A DNA stretch of 64,000 nt from Pseudidiomarina planktonica (lineage in GTDB: Bacteria; Pseudomonadota; Gammaproteobacteria; Enterobacterales; Alteromonadaceae). The notes beneath the pieces were generated by a model. The model was not told the origin of the DNA. It searched no databases and saw only the letters and a program-made list of their open reading frames with translations. Every line of letters starts with the position of its first letter. Positions within the stretch are counted from its first letter, which is position 1. The stretch is taken from contig NZ_FXWH01000001.1 of NCBI RefSeq assembly GCF_900177775.1, positions 558,001-622,000 on the forward strand. Reading direction: 5' to 3'. Positions 28,376 to 37,558 of this stretch are shown here, piece by piece. The position numbers and the translations under genes were made by a program.

Positions 28376-29176
28376 ATGCATCCGATGTTAAACATAGCGG
28401 TGCGCGCTGCGCGTGCAGCGGGCAAAATCCTCACTAAGAATTTTGGTGAAAAAGCAGATTTTAAAGCACAAATGAAAACCCATAACGACTGGGTAACGGC
28501 AATTGATAAAGCGGCAGAAGAAGCCATTATCGCCGTTATTCGTAAGTCGTATCCGAAGCACAGTATTCTGGCTGAGGAAAGCGGGTTACAGGAAGGCTCT
28601 GATGCAGACGTGACCTGGGTTATCGACCCATTAGACGGCACTACCAACTACCTGCGCGGTGTTCCTCACTTCGCAATCTCTATTGCCATTACCATGAAAG
28701 GCGTGGTTCACCATGCTGTGGTATACGACCCAATGCGCGAAGAACTCTTTACCGCAAGTCGTGGCGCTGGTGCGCAGTTAAACGACAAACGTTTGCGTGT
28801 AAGCAATGCCAAAGACCTGCAAAGCACTTTGCTGGCAACCGGCTTTCCATTTAAGAACAAAACCTTACTACCTACCTATCAGGGCATTTTCTCTGATCTG
28901 TTCGAGCACGTGGCTGACATGCGCCGTGGTGGCTCAGCAGCGCTGGATCTTGCCTATGTGGCCAGTGGCCGCTTCGACGGTTTCTGGGAATTCGGCTTGC
29001 AGCAGTGGGACACCGCAGCAGGTGATCTGTTAGTGCGTGAAGCCGGTGGTATTGTCACCGATTTCCGTGGTGGTCACGACTATCAGCAAAACGGCAATAT
29101 TGTGGCCGGTGCCCCGAAAGTAGTGAAAGAAATACTTTCAATTGCCCGTCCGCACTTACCTAAAAGCCTGAAGTAA
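28376..29176 (+). CDS. suhB: inositol-1-monophosphatase family protein SuhB
   Basis: A 266-residue metal-dependent phosphatase of the IMPase superfamily. Motifs are AEESG, the metal site [22 protein letters not shown], and [15 protein letters not shown]. Besides hydrolysing inositol phosphates, SuhB in enterics joins the rRNA transcription antitermination complex; conservation around [19 protein letters not shown] suits SuhB. The 232 bases upstream (28144-28375) have no gene and should carry its promoter. It lies directly before trmJ and the isc cluster, as in many gammaproteobacteria. Confidence 0.93.
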   Translation: MHPMLNIAVRAARAAGKILTKNFGEKADFKAQMKTHNDWVTAIDKAAEEAIIAVIRKSYPKHSILAEESGLQEGSDADVTWVIDPLDGTTNYLRGVPHFAISIAITMKGVVHHAVVYDPMREELFTASRGAGAQLNDKRLRVSNAKDLQSTLLATGFPFKNKTLLPTYQGIFSDLFEHVADMRRGGSAALDLAYVASGRFDGFWEFGLQQWDTAAGDLLVREAGGIVTDFRGGHDYQQNGNIVAGAPKVVKEILSIARPHLPKSLK

Positions 29177-29201
29177 GCCGCTAAGCAAACGGAGTCTGCG
29201 C

Positions 29202-29933
29202 ATGTTGAACAATATTCGAATTGTATTGGTAAACACCTCGCATACCGGCAATATTGGCTCGGTTGCCCGGGCCATGAAAACCATGGGGCTAAGCCAGTTA
29301 ACTCTGGTTGACCCTGTGCAGGCTCCCGACAGTCATGCATCGGCACTGGCCGCTGGCGCTACCGACATTCTGGCTTCGGCTAAAACTGTGGGTACCCTGG
29401 CCGAAGCCATTGCTGATTGCGGGCTAAGCATTGCGACCAGTGCGCGTAGCCGCACCCTGGACTGGCCGTTGCTGAACCCGCGCGAATGCGCTGCCAAAGT
29501 ATTGGAAGAAAGCCCGAATTACCCGGTTGCCTTAGTATTTGGCCGGGAAAACAGTGGCTTAACCAACGAAGAACTGCAGCAATGTAACTTCCATGTGCAT
29601 ATTCCGGCGAATCCTGATTACAGCTCGTTGAATTTAGCCATGGCTGTACAAACCTTAAGTTATGAAGTGCGTATGCAGTACTTAGAAGCACAGGCTTACC
29701 AACCTGCGGAAGACGCCGAGCAGGTAAGTTACCCGCATAACGAAGACTTAGAACGCTTTTATACCCACCTGGAACAAACCCTGACGGCCACGCAATTTAT
29801 TGTCCGCCAGCATCCCGGCCAGGTGATGTCCAAGCTGCGTCGTTTATTTTCCCGCGCACGCCCGGACACCAATGAATTGAACATTCTGCGGGGCATTTTA
29901 GCCTCAGTGGACAAGAAGCTTGACAGATCTTAA
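29202..29933 (+). CDS. trmJ: tRNA (cytidine/uridine-2'-O-)-methyltransferase TrmJ
   Basis: A SPOUT-class methyltransferase of 243 residues that 2'-O-methylates position 32 of tRNAs. Conserved blocks are [50 protein letters not shown] and the knot motif [19 protein letters not shown]. The C-terminal part ([17 protein letters not shown]) is the usual helical extension. The suhB-trmJ-iscR order agrees with related genomes. Confidence 0.94.
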   Translation: MLNNIRIVLVNTSHTGNIGSVARAMKTMGLSQLTLVDPVQAPDSHASALAAGATDILASAKTVGTLAEAIADCGLSIATSARSRTLDWPLLNPRECAAKVLEESPNYPVALVFGRENSGLTNEELQQCNFHVHIPANPDYSSLNLAMAVQTLSYEVRMQYLEAQAYQPAEDAEQVSYPHNEDLERFYTHLEQTLTATQFIVRQHPGQVMSKLRRLFSRARPDTNELNILRGILASVDKKLDRS

Positions 29934-29971
29934 GGCAATAGCTCGCTAGCTCAGCTGTAGCAAGGGTCAAA

Positions 29972-29996
29972 ATACTTGACTAAAACAGTCGGGAAT
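29972..29996 (+). promoter_or_regulatory. IscR type 1 operator in the isc promoter
   Basis: The 25 bases run ATACTTGACT, five bases, then AGTC and GGGAAT. They match the type 1 IscR site pattern ATASYYGACTRWWWYAGTCRRSTAT except at the right end. TTGACT within it can serve as the -35 box, with only a weak -10 about 17 bases on. This implies autorepression by [2Fe-2S]-IscR. Confidence 0.8.
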
Positions 29997-30044
29997 GTCA
30001 GGATCAGGGCATAGAAATCACTTAACAACGCAAGAGATTCGCTT

Positions 30045-30515
30045 ATGCGCCTGACATCGAAAGGTCGATACGCAGTAACTGCCATGCTCGACGTTGCCCT
30101 GCACACTGACCATGGCCCCGTGCCGCTGGCTGATATTTCCGAGCGGCAAGGAATTTCGCTGTCGTATTTAGAACAATTATTCGCGCGTTTACGTAAGCAA
30201 GGATTAGTTACCAGCGTGCGCGGTCCAGGCGGCGGTTATCGGCTCGGCCAAGAAGCCATCAGTATTTCGGTGGGTTCGGTTATTCAGGCGGTTGATGAAT
30301 CTATTGATGCAACCCGTTGCCAGGGTAAAGCCGACTGTCAGGGTGGCGAACGTTGCCTTACACACTCGTTGTGGGAAGGCTTAAGTGAACGAATCGAAGA
30401 TTTCCTCGGCGGTATTACGCTGGGAGAATTAATGCAAAGCAGTGACATTAGCGGTGTCGCCAAGCGCCAGAACGAAGCGCAACGGGCACAGCAAATTTCC
30501 GTCAACTGTTTATAG
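30045..30515 (+). CDS. iscR: Fe-S cluster-sensing repressor IscR
   Basis: A 156-residue Rrf2-family regulator. The winged helix is at the N-terminus ([49 protein letters not shown]), and the three cluster-ligating cysteines lie in [14 protein letters not shown]. With the cluster bound it represses its own operon at the type 1 site upstream; in the apo form it regulates other genes. It is the first gene of the isc cluster, with a short gap to iscS. Confidence 0.96.
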   Translation: MRLTSKGRYAVTAMLDVALHTDHGPVPLADISERQGISLSYLEQLFARLRKQGLVTSVRGPGGGYRLGQEAISISVGSVIQAVDESIDATRCQGKADCQGGERCLTHSLWEGLSERIEDFLGGITLGELMQSSDISGVAKRQNEAQRAQQISVNCL

Positions 30516-30533
30516 AACGTTAGGAGCACTACC

Positions 30534-31748
30534 ATGCAGTTACCCATCTATTTTGATTACGCGGCAACCACTCCGGCAGACCCGCGTGTAGTAGAAAAAA
30601 TGATGCAATTCATGGGGCCTGAAGGTCACTATGGTAACCCGGCATCACGCTCTCACCGGTTCGGTTGGCAGGCGGAAGAAGCTATTGATATTGCCCGTAA
30701 CCAAATCGCTGATTTGATTAACGCCGACCCGCGCGAGATCGTATTTACCTCAGGCGCCACCGAGTCAGACAATCTGGCTATTAAAGGCGCTGCTGAGTTC
30801 TATCAGAAAAAAGGTAAGCACGTGATTACGGTAAAAACCGAGCACAAAGCCGTGCTTGATACCTGCCGTCAGTTAGAGCGTGAAGGTTTTGAAGTAACTT
30901 ATTTAGACGTGCAGGAAAACGGTCTGATTGATCTGGACGTGTTCAAGCAAGCACTGCGCGAAGACACGGTGCTGGTTAGCGTGATGCACGTGAACAACGA
31001 AATTGGTGTGATTCAGGATATCGAAACTATTGGTAACCTGTGCCGCGCAAACAAAACGATTTTCCACGTAGATGCAGCGCAAAGCGCAGGCAAAGTTGCC
31101 ATTGATTTGCAGCAGCTACCAGTAGATTTAATGTCATTCTCAGGCCACAAAATGTATGGTCCGAAAGGCATTGGCGCTTTGTATGTACGCCGTAAACCAC
31201 GGGTACGTTTGAATGCGCAAATGCACGGCGGCGGTCACGAGCGCGGCATGCGTTCAGGCACCTTGCCAACCCACCAAATTGTGGGTATGGGTGAAGCAGC
31301 ACGTATAGCTAAAGCCGAAATGGCAGCCGAAGCCGAGCGCTTCCATCAGTTGCGTGAGCGCTTGTGGAATGGCGTGAAAGACATTGAAGAAGTTTACATT
31401 AACGGTGATCAGGAACAGGGCGTACCGCATATCTTCAACATCAGCTTTAACTTTGTTGAAGGCGAGTCGCTGATTATGGCACTGAAAGACTTAGCCGTTT
31501 CATCTGGCTCAGCTTGTACTTCAGCCAGCCTGGAACCGTCGTACGTATTGCGCGCCATTGGCCGTAACGACGAACTGGCGCATAGCTCAATCCGCTTCAG
31601 CTTTGGTCGCTTTACCAAAGAAGAAGAAATTGACTACGCCATTGAACAAATACAGAAATCCATCGGCCGCCTGCGTGACATGTCGCCGTTATGGGAAATG
31701 TTTAAAGAAGGTGTGGACCTCGAATCAGTCGAATGGGCCGCCCATTAA
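30534..31748 (+). CDS. iscS: cysteine desulfurase IscS
   Basis: The 404-residue PLP enzyme that supplies sulfur for Fe-S clusters, thiamin and tRNA thiolation. [13 protein letters not shown], the aldimine lysine in [20 protein letters not shown] and the catalytic Cys328 in [21 protein letters not shown] are present. Cys328 is at the same number as in E. coli IscS, and the length is identical to that protein (404). The start has TTAGGAG upstream. A single REP palindrome separates it from iscU. Confidence 0.97.
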   Translation: MQLPIYFDYAATTPADPRVVEKMMQFMGPEGHYGNPASRSHRFGWQAEEAIDIARNQIADLINADPREIVFTSGATESDNLAIKGAAEFYQKKGKHVITVKTEHKAVLDTCRQLEREGFEVTYLDVQENGLIDLDVFKQALREDTVLVSVMHVNNEIGVIQDIETIGNLCRANKTIFHVDAAQSAGKVAIDLQQLPVDLMSFSGHKMYGPKGIGALYVRRKPRVRLNAQMHGGGHERGMRSGTLPTHQIVGMGEAARIAKAEMAAEAERFHQLRERLWNGVKDIEEVYINGDQEQGVPHIFNISFNFVEGESLIMALKDLAVSSGSACTSASLEPSYVLRAIGRNDELAHSSIRFSFGRFTKEEEIDYAIEQIQKSIGRLRDMSPLWEMFKEGVDLESVEWAAH

Positions 31749-31755
31749 ATAATAT

Positions 31756-31778
31756 GTAGCCTGACGTTCCACGTCAGG
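31756..31778. repeat. single REP palindrome between iscS and iscU
   Basis: GTAG then CCTGACGTTCCACGTCAGG, seven bases after the iscS stop and 27 bases before the iscU start. The same arm sequence as the left half of the 24074 doublet. Inside an operon such a hairpin could stabilise upstream mRNA or bias relative expression (inference). Confidence 0.8.
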
Positions 31779-31805
31779 AACAAACGCGAAAAGAGGCACT
31801 TTATT

Positions 31806-32189
31806 ATGGCTTACAGCGAAAAAGTAATCGATCATTATGAAAACCCGCGCAATGTTGGCGGTTTCGACAAAAACGATCCGAGCATTGCCACCGGCATGGT
31901 TGGCGCACCAGCGTGCGGCGACGTTATGAAGCTGCAAATTAAAGTGAACGAGCAGGGCATTATTGAAGACGCCAAGTTCAAAACTTACGGTTGCGGTTCA
32001 GCTATCGCTTCCAGCTCGCTACTTACCGAATGGGTAAAAGGCAAGTCACTGGAAGAAGCATCACAGCTGAAGAACACCCAAATTGCAGAAGAGCTGGCGT
32101 TACCTCCGGTAAAAATTCATTGCTCTATTTTGGCTGAAGACGCCATTAAAGCAGCTATTGAAGATTACAAGAAAAGACACGTACAGTAA
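31806..32189 (+). CDS. iscU: Fe-S cluster scaffold IscU
   Basis: The 127-residue scaffold on which new [2Fe-2S] and [4Fe-4S] clusters are built. The three cysteine ligands are in [24 protein letters not shown] and [11 protein letters not shown]. The HscA recognition motif LPPVK is intact (ALPPVKIHC). The start [18 protein letters not shown] is as expected, and GAGGCAC precedes it. It receives sulfur from IscS and hands clusters on with the help of HscA and HscB. Confidence 0.97.
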   Translation: MAYSEKVIDHYENPRNVGGFDKNDPSIATGMVGAPACGDVMKLQIKVNEQGIIEDAKFKTYGCGSAIASSSLLTEWVKGKSLEEASQLKNTQIAEELALPPVKIHCSILAEDAIKAAIEDYKKRHVQ

Positions 32190-32212
32190 CGGCATTCGCA
32201 AGGAGTAATGGC

Positions 32213-32536
32213 ATGGCGATTACCATGACCGACGCGGCAGCAGCACGCGCGCGTTCGTTTTTGGAAAAGCGCGGTTCAGGCGTTGGCATCCGTTTAGGTG
32301 TAAAAACCACGGGTTGCTCAGGCCTGGCCTACGTAATGGAGTTTGTAGACTCTGTTGATGAAGGCGATACCGTATTCGAAGCCCACGGCATTAACGTTAT
32401 TATTGACGGTAAAAGCCTGGTGTACCTGGACGGAACCGAACTGGATTTCGTGAAAGAAGGTTTGAACGAAGGTTTCGAATTCAACAACCCGAACGCCAAA
32501 GGCGAGTGCGGTTGTGGAGAGAGCTTTAACATCTAA
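32213..32536 (+). CDS. iscA: A-type Fe-S carrier IscA
   Basis: A 107-residue A-type carrier that transfers clusters or iron to target proteins. Its three conserved cysteines are in [13 protein letters not shown] and the C-terminal CGCGESFNI. IxLTxxAAxR-like start ([19 protein letters not shown]) and [13 protein letters not shown] are typical. The length equals that of enteric IscA. It lies between iscU and hscB in the standard order. Confidence 0.96.
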   Translation: MAITMTDAAAARARSFLEKRGSGVGIRLGVKTTGCSGLAYVMEFVDSVDEGDTVFEAHGINVIIDGKSLVYLDGTELDFVKEGLNEGFEFNNPNAKGECGCGESFNI

Positions 32537-32549
32537 CTGGCCTGACTGA

Positions 32550-33071
32550 ATGAATCATTTTGAGCTTTTCGATCTGCCGCAACAGTTCACGCTGGATGCG
32601 GCAGATTTACAACAGCGTTACCGTCAACTGCAGCAGGCAATGCATCCCGATCGTTTTGCCAGCAGCGGTGAACGTGAAAAGCTGCGTGCCGTGCAACGCA
32701 CTGCGCAGTTGAATGATGCCTACCAGACCTTGCGCAAGCCGTTGTCCCGCGCGGAGTACATTCTAACCCTGCGCGGCATTGATATTCGCCACGAACAACA
32801 AACCATTAGCGATCCTGAATTTTTAATGGCGCAAATGGAATGGCGCGAGCGGCTGGAAGAAGTAGCCGCCAGCAACGACTTATTGGCCGACATTGGCCGC
32901 GCTGAGAAAGACTTACTGGAACAAACCGCGGCGTTGCAGAGCGAACTCGAACAACTCTTAGAACAGCCAACTGACAGCGCCAACGATGCGGCCACCGAAG
33001 TGGTTCGCAAACTGAAATTTATGCATAAATTGCGCAACGAGCTGGAACGGCTGGAAGAGCAAGCGTACTAA
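32550..33071 (+). CDS. hscB: Fe-S co-chaperone HscB
   Basis: A J-domain co-chaperone of 173 residues that delivers IscU to HscA and stimulates its ATPase. The N-terminal J domain starts MNHFELFDLPQQFTLDAADLQQRYR and carries HPD in QAMHPDRFAS. The C-terminal three-helix IscU-binding domain has EFLMAQMEWRERLEE and ends KLKFMHKLRNELERLEEQ. Length and features equal those of enteric HscB (171). Confidence 0.95.
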   Translation: MNHFELFDLPQQFTLDAADLQQRYRQLQQAMHPDRFASSGEREKLRAVQRTAQLNDAYQTLRKPLSRAEYILTLRGIDIRHEQQTISDPEFLMAQMEWRERLEEVAASNDLLADIGRAEKDLLEQTAALQSELEQLLEQPTDSANDAATEVVRKLKFMHKLRNELERLEEQAY

Positions 33072-33095
33072 ATACCGACAGGAGAGCACCACGGC

Positions 33096-34958
33096 ATGGC
33101 ATTACTGCAAATTGCGGAACCTGGCCAAAGTACGGCCCCACATGAACATCGCTTAGCGGCCGGAATAGATTTAGGCACCACCAACTCATTGGTGGCGTCG
33201 GTGCGTAGTGGCACTGCAGAAGTGTTAAACGACGCCCAGCAGCGCCCGATATTGCCGTCAGTAGTGCACTACGGTGCCGAGCAAACCCTGACCGGTCACG
33301 AAGCGCTGGCAATAACTGACAGCGACACCGAGAACACCATAGTGTCGGTAAAACGCTTTATTGGCCGTACCGTGGCCGACGTACAAAAGAATTTCTCGAA
33401 TTTGCCGTATCACTTGTCGGAAACCGACAATGGCGTACCTGTGTTTAACACCGCGGGTGGCCAGCGCAACGCCGTGCAAGTATCAGCCGACATACTGCGT
33501 ACTCTGGCAGCTCGGGCTGAAGCCACTTTAGGTGGCGAGCTTACCGGTGTGGTTATTACCGTGCCGGCATACTTTGATGACGCCCAGCGCCAAAGCACCA
33601 AAGACGCCGCACAACTGGCTGGTTTAAACGTACTACGCCTGTTGAACGAGCCAACCGCTGCGGCAGTAGCTTATGGTTTAGATTCTGGCCGAGAAGGGCT
33701 GATTGCCGTGTACGACTTGGGCGGCGGTACTTTTGATATTTCTTTGCTGCGCTTAGACAAAGGCGTGTTCGAAGTATTAGCTACCGGTGGCGACAGTGCC
33801 TTAGGTGGCGACGACTTCGACCAGCTTATAGTGCATCATCTGAAACAAGAGTTTGGGTTTGACGACAAGGTCAGCGCCAAAATTGAACGCCAGCTGATTA
33901 ACGCCGCCCGCCAAGCCAAAGAAACCCTGACCGATTCAAATCGTGCTGACATTCAAATTGTTATTAACGGGCAGGACTACCAGCTAACATTGACTCGCGA
34001 TCAGTTAAACGAACTGATTGCGCCGTTAGTAAAACGCACGCTGCTAAGCTGCAAGCGCGCGTTAAAAGACGCCGAAGTAACTGCCGACGAAGTAATTGAC
34101 GTAGTGCTGGTAGGTGGGTCAACCCGCGTACCTCAGGTACGCTCTGCGGTAGCCGAATTTTTCGGTAAAGAGCCACTCACGCACATAGACCCGGATCAGG
34201 TAGTTGCTCTGGGTGCCGCCATTCAGGCAGACATTCTGGCAGGTAACAAACCCGATTCAGACATGCTGTTGTTAGACGTGATTCCGTTGTCGCTGGGGCT
34301 GGAAACCATGGGTGGATTGGTGGAAAAAATTATTCCACGTAACACCACCATTCCGGTTGCTAAAGCGCAGGAATTCACCACCTTCAAAGATGGCCAAACC
34401 GCCATGATGATTCACGTGCTGCAAGGCGAACGTGAGTTAGTTGATCACTGCCGCTCACTGGCGCGCTTTAACCTATTGGATATTCCGCCAATGGCAGCCG
34501 GTGCTGCACATATTCGCGTGACCTTTCAGGTAGACGCCGATGGCCTGCTGAGTGTGTCGGCTATGGAGAAATCCAGTGGCGTGAGCGCATCTATTCAGGT
34601 GAAGCCGTCGTACGGCTTAGGCGACACCGACATTGCTGACATGATTCAAAGCTCCATGAGCAACGCCAAAGAAGACATGGCGGCGCGTATGTTGCGCGAA
34701 CAACAGGTGGAAGCCGACCGTGTGCTGGAAGCCTTAAGCCAGGCGCTGGCAGCAGACGGCGAATTGCTGGAACCAAGCGAACGCACTAAACTGGATGACA
34801 GCATGGAAGCCCTACGCATAGCCCGTGCTGGCACCGACAAAGCTGCCATTGAGCAAGCCATTGAAACCGTAGACAACGCCAGTGAAGAATTTGCTGCGCG
34901 CCGTATGAACAAGTCCATTCGTCATGCCTTATCAGGCAAGTCAGTAGACAGTATTTAA
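33096..34958 (+). CDS. hscA: Hsp70-type chaperone HscA
   Basis: A 620-residue specialised Hsp70 for Fe-S cluster transfer from IscU. Nucleotide-binding signatures are [35 protein letters not shown] and [14 protein letters not shown]; the linker is [19 protein letters not shown]. The substrate-binding domain has [30 protein letters not shown]. It is close in length to E. coli HscA (616). It works with HscB and recognises the LPPVK motif of IscU. Confidence 0.96.
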   Translation: MALLQIAEPGQSTAPHEHRLAAGIDLGTTNSLVASVRSGTAEVLNDAQQRPILPSVVHYGAEQTLTGHEALAITDSDTENTIVSVKRFIGRTVADVQKNFSNLPYHLSETDNGVPVFNTAGGQRNAVQVSADILRTLAARAEATLGGELTGVVITVPAYFDDAQRQSTKDAAQLAGLNVLRLLNEPTAAAVAYGLDSGREGLIAVYDLGGGTFDISLLRLDKGVFEVLATGGDSALGGDDFDQLIVHHLKQEFGFDDKVSAKIERQLINAARQAKETLTDSNRADIQIVINGQDYQLTLTRDQLNELIAPLVKRTLLSCKRALKDAEVTADEVIDVVLVGGSTRVPQVRSAVAEFFGKEPLTHIDPDQVVALGAAIQADILAGNKPDSDMLLLDVIPLSLGLETMGGLVEKIIPRNTTIPVAKAQEFTTFKDGQTAMMIHVLQGERELVDHCRSLARFNLLDIPPMAAGAAHIRVTFQVDADGLLSVSAMEKSSGVSASIQVKPSYGLGDTDIADMIQSSMSNAKEDMAARMLREQQVEADRVLEALSQALAADGELLEPSERTKLDDSMEALRIARAGTDKAAIEQAIETVDNASEEFAARRMNKSIRHALSGKSVDSI

Positions 34959-34990
34959 CGGCCGTTTTTACTTAGTTTAAGGAGTACGCA

Positions 34991-35329
34991 ATGCCACAGA
35001 TTATTTTCCTTCCACACGACGATTTATGCCCGGAAGGCACCGCCGTGGAAGCCGCTGAAGGCGAAACTGTTTTAGATGTGGCGCTGAAAAACGGCATCGG
35101 CATTGAACATGCCTGCGAAAAATCTTGTGCCTGCACCACTTGCCATGTGGTTATTCGGGAAGGTTTTGATTCGCTTGATGAAAGCGACGAGCTGGAAGAC
35201 GACATGCTGGACAAAGCCTGGGGTCTTGAGCCGGAATCACGCCTGGGTTGTCAGGCCATTATCAAAAACGAAGATTTGGTAGTGGAAATTCCGAAATACA
35301 CCGTGAATATGGTGAAAGAGAACCACTAA
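34991..35329 (+). CDS. fdx: isc-type [2Fe-2S] ferredoxin
   Basis: A 112-residue adrenodoxin-type ferredoxin giving electrons for cluster assembly. The four ligands are three cysteines in CEKSCACTTCHVVI and one in RLGCQAII. The acidic patch LDESDELEDDMLDKAWGLEPESR is typical of Isc ferredoxin. AAGGAG precedes the start. The cluster ends here: an iscX gene, common after fdx in gammaproteobacteria, is not seen before msrA, which runs in the opposite direction. Confidence 0.96.
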   Translation: MPQIIFLPHDDLCPEGTAVEAAEGETVLDVALKNGIGIEHACEKSCACTTCHVVIREGFDSLDESDELEDDMLDKAWGLEPESRLGCQAIIKNEDLVVEIPKYTVNMVKENH

Positions 35330-35365
35330 CACCGGGTTAGTGGTTCCGTCGGCATAGCTGGTGGC

Positions 35366-35896
35366 TTACACCAGCTTGTCGGCAAAAGTTTTACGAAACT
35401 TCGCCAGCTTTGGCGATACCACCGCCTGGCAATAGGCGTTTTCAGGATTACGCGCAAAGTAGTCCTCGTGATAATCCCCTGCAGAATAGAACACATCCAA
35501 GGGTTCAACCTCAGTTACCACCACACCGTCCCAGGTATTCTGCTGATTAATTTCAGCAATAATGGCATGCGCCGCTTCCGCCTGATCTTCATTGTGGTAA
35601 AACACCGCGCTGCGATACTGGGTGCCAATATCATTACCTTGGCGATTCAGCTGAGTTGGATCGTGCAACGCAAAGAAAATCTCCAGAATTTCACGCACAC
35701 TAATTTGATCTTCAGCAAAGGTCAGTTGTACTACTTCTGCATGCCCGGTACGACCTGTGCACACTTCTTCATAGCTCGGATTCGGCGCTGTACCGCCCGC
35801 ATAACCTGATTCCGCTTTCTCAATACCGCGTACCTGCTTAAAAGCAGATTCAATACACCAGAAACAGCCACCGGCTAACGTAATTTTCGTCGACAT
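35366..35896 (-). CDS. msrA: peptide methionine-S-sulfoxide reductase MsrA
   Basis: A 176-residue enzyme that reduces methionine-S-sulfoxide in proteins. The catalytic Cys11 is in the GCFWC motif (LAGGCFWCIESAF). Conserved blocks GYAGGTAPNPSYEEVCTGRTGHAEVV, FFALHDPTQLNRQGNDIGTQYRSAVFY and the C-terminal HQDYFARNP-like AGDYHEDYFARNP are intact. The gene converges on fdx and its promoter should lie in 35897-35978. It marks the left border of the accessory islet. Confidence 0.94.
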   Translation of the reverse strand: MSTKITLAGGCFWCIESAFKQVRGIEKAESGYAGGTAPNPSYEEVCTGRTGHAEVVQLTFAEDQISVREILEIFFALHDPTQLNRQGNDIGTQYRSAVFYHNEDQAEAAHAIIAEINQQNTWDGVVVTEVEPLDVFYSAGDYHEDYFARNPENAYCQAVVSPKLAKFRKTFADKLV

Positions 35897-35978
35897 AAAA
35901 CCTCTTTTGGACGTCTAAACATCTATTTGCAGTATGCTACGTGAGTCACTTGTATAACGCAACTCAAACTCGCAGCGA

Positions 35979-36266
35979 TCATTCAGAATCTTCAATACGA
36001 CGGCGGGTAGCTGCACGCCGGGCTGCAAACTGAGCTTCTACTTCGGCTGCTGATACCAAATTGCCTGCATTGGCCGAATCAAGACCGGCTTGTACCTCAC
36101 GACGAAACCAGTCGTCATATTCAGCCGTATCTTGCTGTTGTTTTACGAACTCGCGCATAAAGTCCCGAAGAAGCTGTGCTCCGCTGCGGTCGCGGGATTT
36201 TGCAGCTTGGGTAAACTGGCTTTTCAAAGTGTCATCGACTCGGATGGTGAAGGTTGAATCGCTCAC
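35979..36266 (-). CDS. ribbon-helix-helix antitoxin-like protein, apparently orphan
   Basis: A 95-residue protein from the GTG at 36266 (SDSTFTIRVDDTLKSQF), chosen because GAGG lies eight bases upstream; the longer frame to 36377 crosses the probable promoter. The N-terminal strand STFTIRVDD and the two helices LKSQFTQAAKSRDRSGAQLLRDFMREFVKQQ form a ribbon-helix-helix DNA-binding fold. The C-terminal part (YDDWFRREVQAGLDSANAGNLVSAAEVEAQFAARR) resembles toxin-binding tails of RelB/CopG-type antitoxins. No toxin gene adjoins: only 82 bases lie between it and msrA, and the other side is divergent. Probably a solitary or relict antitoxin. Confidence 0.7.
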   Translation of the reverse strand: MSDSTFTIRVDDTLKSQFTQAAKSRDRSGAQLLRDFMREFVKQQQDTAEYDDWFRREVQAGLDSANAGNLVSAAEVEAQFAARRAATRRRIEDSE

Positions 36267-36368
36267 GGCTATATCCTCATGTGTTACGTTGTACTTGCAA
36301 TGTAGCACCAAGACTGATTTCTGTCCATTTCTCTTGTATAGCCTGGCCACAGAAGGTAATTTTGCTGG

Positions 36369-36551
36369 ATGAAACACTTACTGCACCTGTTGTTATTACA
36401 GATACTGATCGCACCGAACGCTTTGGCCGATGGGCAATCGAGCTCGTCATGCAAGGTTCCCGAGTTGGTTGCACATCAGAAGCAGTACAATGATGAGGTA
36501 TGCTCAGGTATTTCAATGATGCAGAGCAACAACTATGAAGTGGCAATCTGA
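36369..36551 (+). pseudogene. 5' remnant of an exported protein gene cut off by an IS end
   Basis: Sixty codons: a signal peptide (MKHLLHLLLLQILIAPNALA) followed by DGQSSSSCKVPELVAHQKQYNDEVCSGISMMQSNNYEVAI. The end looks like the opening helix of a tetratricopeptide repeat (NNYEVAI), and then the reading stops. The stop TGA at 36549-36551 is also the first three bases of the presumed IS3-type inverted repeat. This points to truncation of a longer gene by insertion; the 3' part was not found downstream. It may still be expressed as a short secreted peptide. Confidence 0.6.
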
Positions 36552-36640
36552 ATCGCCACTAGTTCACTAGACACTCAGTAGACGTTTTTTTTAAATTGCT
36601 TTTCATAATCTGTTGGTGAAATCTGATTGAAAACGTGATG
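36549..36640 (-). mobile_element. remnant of an IS3-family element (inverted repeat and transposase C-terminus)
   Basis: The plus strand begins TGAATCGCCACTAGTTCACT, resembling an IS3-family terminal inverted repeat starting TGA. The minus strand just inside encodes FNQISPTDYEKQFKKNVY followed by a stop codon (TGA), like the C-terminus of IS3-family OrfB transposases (NxISPxxYExQ). Only about 20 codons remain, and no other end was recognised, so the right border near 36640 is approximate. Identified by eye. Confidence 0.58.
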
Positions 36641-36732
36641 TTACGACAGGAGAAAGGTCAGAGTTGCATATCGCAGCTTGTTATCTAATTCGGAACAATC
36701 GGAGACAAACTCCAATTAAAGTGTGGATTACT

Positions 36733-37050
36733 ATGAAATTACTGCAGAGAACTTTGCTAGCTTTTTGTCTAGTTTTAGCAGGTTGTGGACAAATGACGTC
36801 AGCACAAGAGATTGAAGACTTGGTTGCAACTAGATTAGATGATGGAAGCAGCTCTCGGGAGATCGAAATTTTTTTTAATGAGGAAGGTTGGATTTACGGC
36901 TTTGACCGTCACCAGAGTCGATATCAAGTTCGGGATCCAAACGAGGATAAATTACCTGAATTCTTGGGGCGCCACCAGATACTTGTTTATGTTGATGACC
37001 AAAGAAGATTTATTAGGGTTGAAGTTGAAAAAATGTACAACTCGCTTTAG
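36733..37050 (+). CDS. small lipoprotein, unrecognised
   Basis: A 105-residue predicted lipoprotein. The ATG at 36733 begins a signal peptide MKLLQRTLLAFCLVLAGC with lipobox LAGC (Cys18). The mature part (DLVATRLDDGSSSREIEIFFNEEGWIYGFDRHQSRYQVRDP, then FLGRHQILVYVDDQRRFIRVEVE) looks like a small beta-rich domain. I do not recognise a family. The base composition is more AT-rich than that of the flanking core genes, in keeping with acquisition. The upstream longer frame (36664) is unlikely because it would bury the signal peptide. Confidence 0.6.
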   Translation: MKLLQRTLLAFCLVLAGCGQMTSAQEIEDLVATRLDDGSSSREIEIFFNEEGWIYGFDRHQSRYQVRDPNEDKLPEFLGRHQILVYVDDQRRFIRVEVEKMYNSL

Positions 37051-37132
37051 TGGTAAAAATTACAGTGTGAATAATAACTAACTTTTTATGCTTTGGGTGA
37101 GTTGAGGCGAAGCACATTTTTGGAGCCGAAAC

Positions 37133-37357
37133 GTGACAAGTAAAATTGATGTAATAGTCAGCAGCGACTTGGACTACGAGAATTTGATAGCCGAAGTTGC
37201 AATTGATGACATATTCGTAGGTCTGGTTACTAATGAGCCGTCCAAAGGGGTTTGTTTTGAAGCACCTGCAGGCCAAGTACTTGGCGAGCCCATAGCGTTT
37301 GATATATATATCAAAGCACTCATTAAGGCAAAAAACGAACTGTTACAGTTAAAGTAG
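37133..37357 (+). CDS. small protein of unknown function
   Basis: A 74-residue soluble protein from a GTG at 37133, with GGAG about eight bases upstream. The sequence SDLDYENLIAEVAIDDIFVGLVTNEPSKGVCFEAP suggests a compact beta domain, followed by a C-terminal helix (FDIYIKALIKAKNELLQL). It is acidic and lacks a signal peptide. Small acidic single-domain proteins in such islets are sometimes immunity proteins, but no toxin or effector gene was found beside it. No family recognised. Confidence 0.5.
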   Translation: MTSKIDVIVSSDLDYENLIAEVAIDDIFVGLVTNEPSKGVCFEAPAGQVLGEPIAFDIYIKALIKAKNELLQLK

Positions 37358-37558
37358 ATCTTAAATCCAAAGCCTCGCTCAAGCTCTTCAGCCAAGGCCA
37401 GAACATCCAGTTGATTACAATATACTCAAGTAGGTGTTCGAATTTAGTTGTTACTAGTGGGGGGGTTATTAATGCCATACATGGCAGCATCAGCCCCGAG
37501 CAGTTCGAGCAAGCCTCATTTTGAGGTGTCTGGGTGTCAATGATACTGGGGTCTTTCC
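37358..37558 (+). other. intergenic stretch without a supported gene
   Basis: About 200 bases with no start-bearing ORF of note. One plus frame without an ATG is open from about 37330 to 37523 and would read KVDLKSKASLKLFSQGQ, later GSISPEQFEQASF, then stop. This may be a decayed gene or chance. A G-run (GGGGGGG) lies near 37460. Nothing else was seen. Confidence 0.35.

Noticed and set aside
28219-28647. Minus-strand ORF over the suhB 5' end
   Set aside because: Shadow of suhB in another frame without recognisable domains.
32720-33037. Minus-strand ORF inside hscB
   Set aside because: Low-complexity antisense frame of a well-supported gene.
35330-35365. iscX after fdx
   Set aside because: Only 36 bases separate fdx from msrA, so there is no room.
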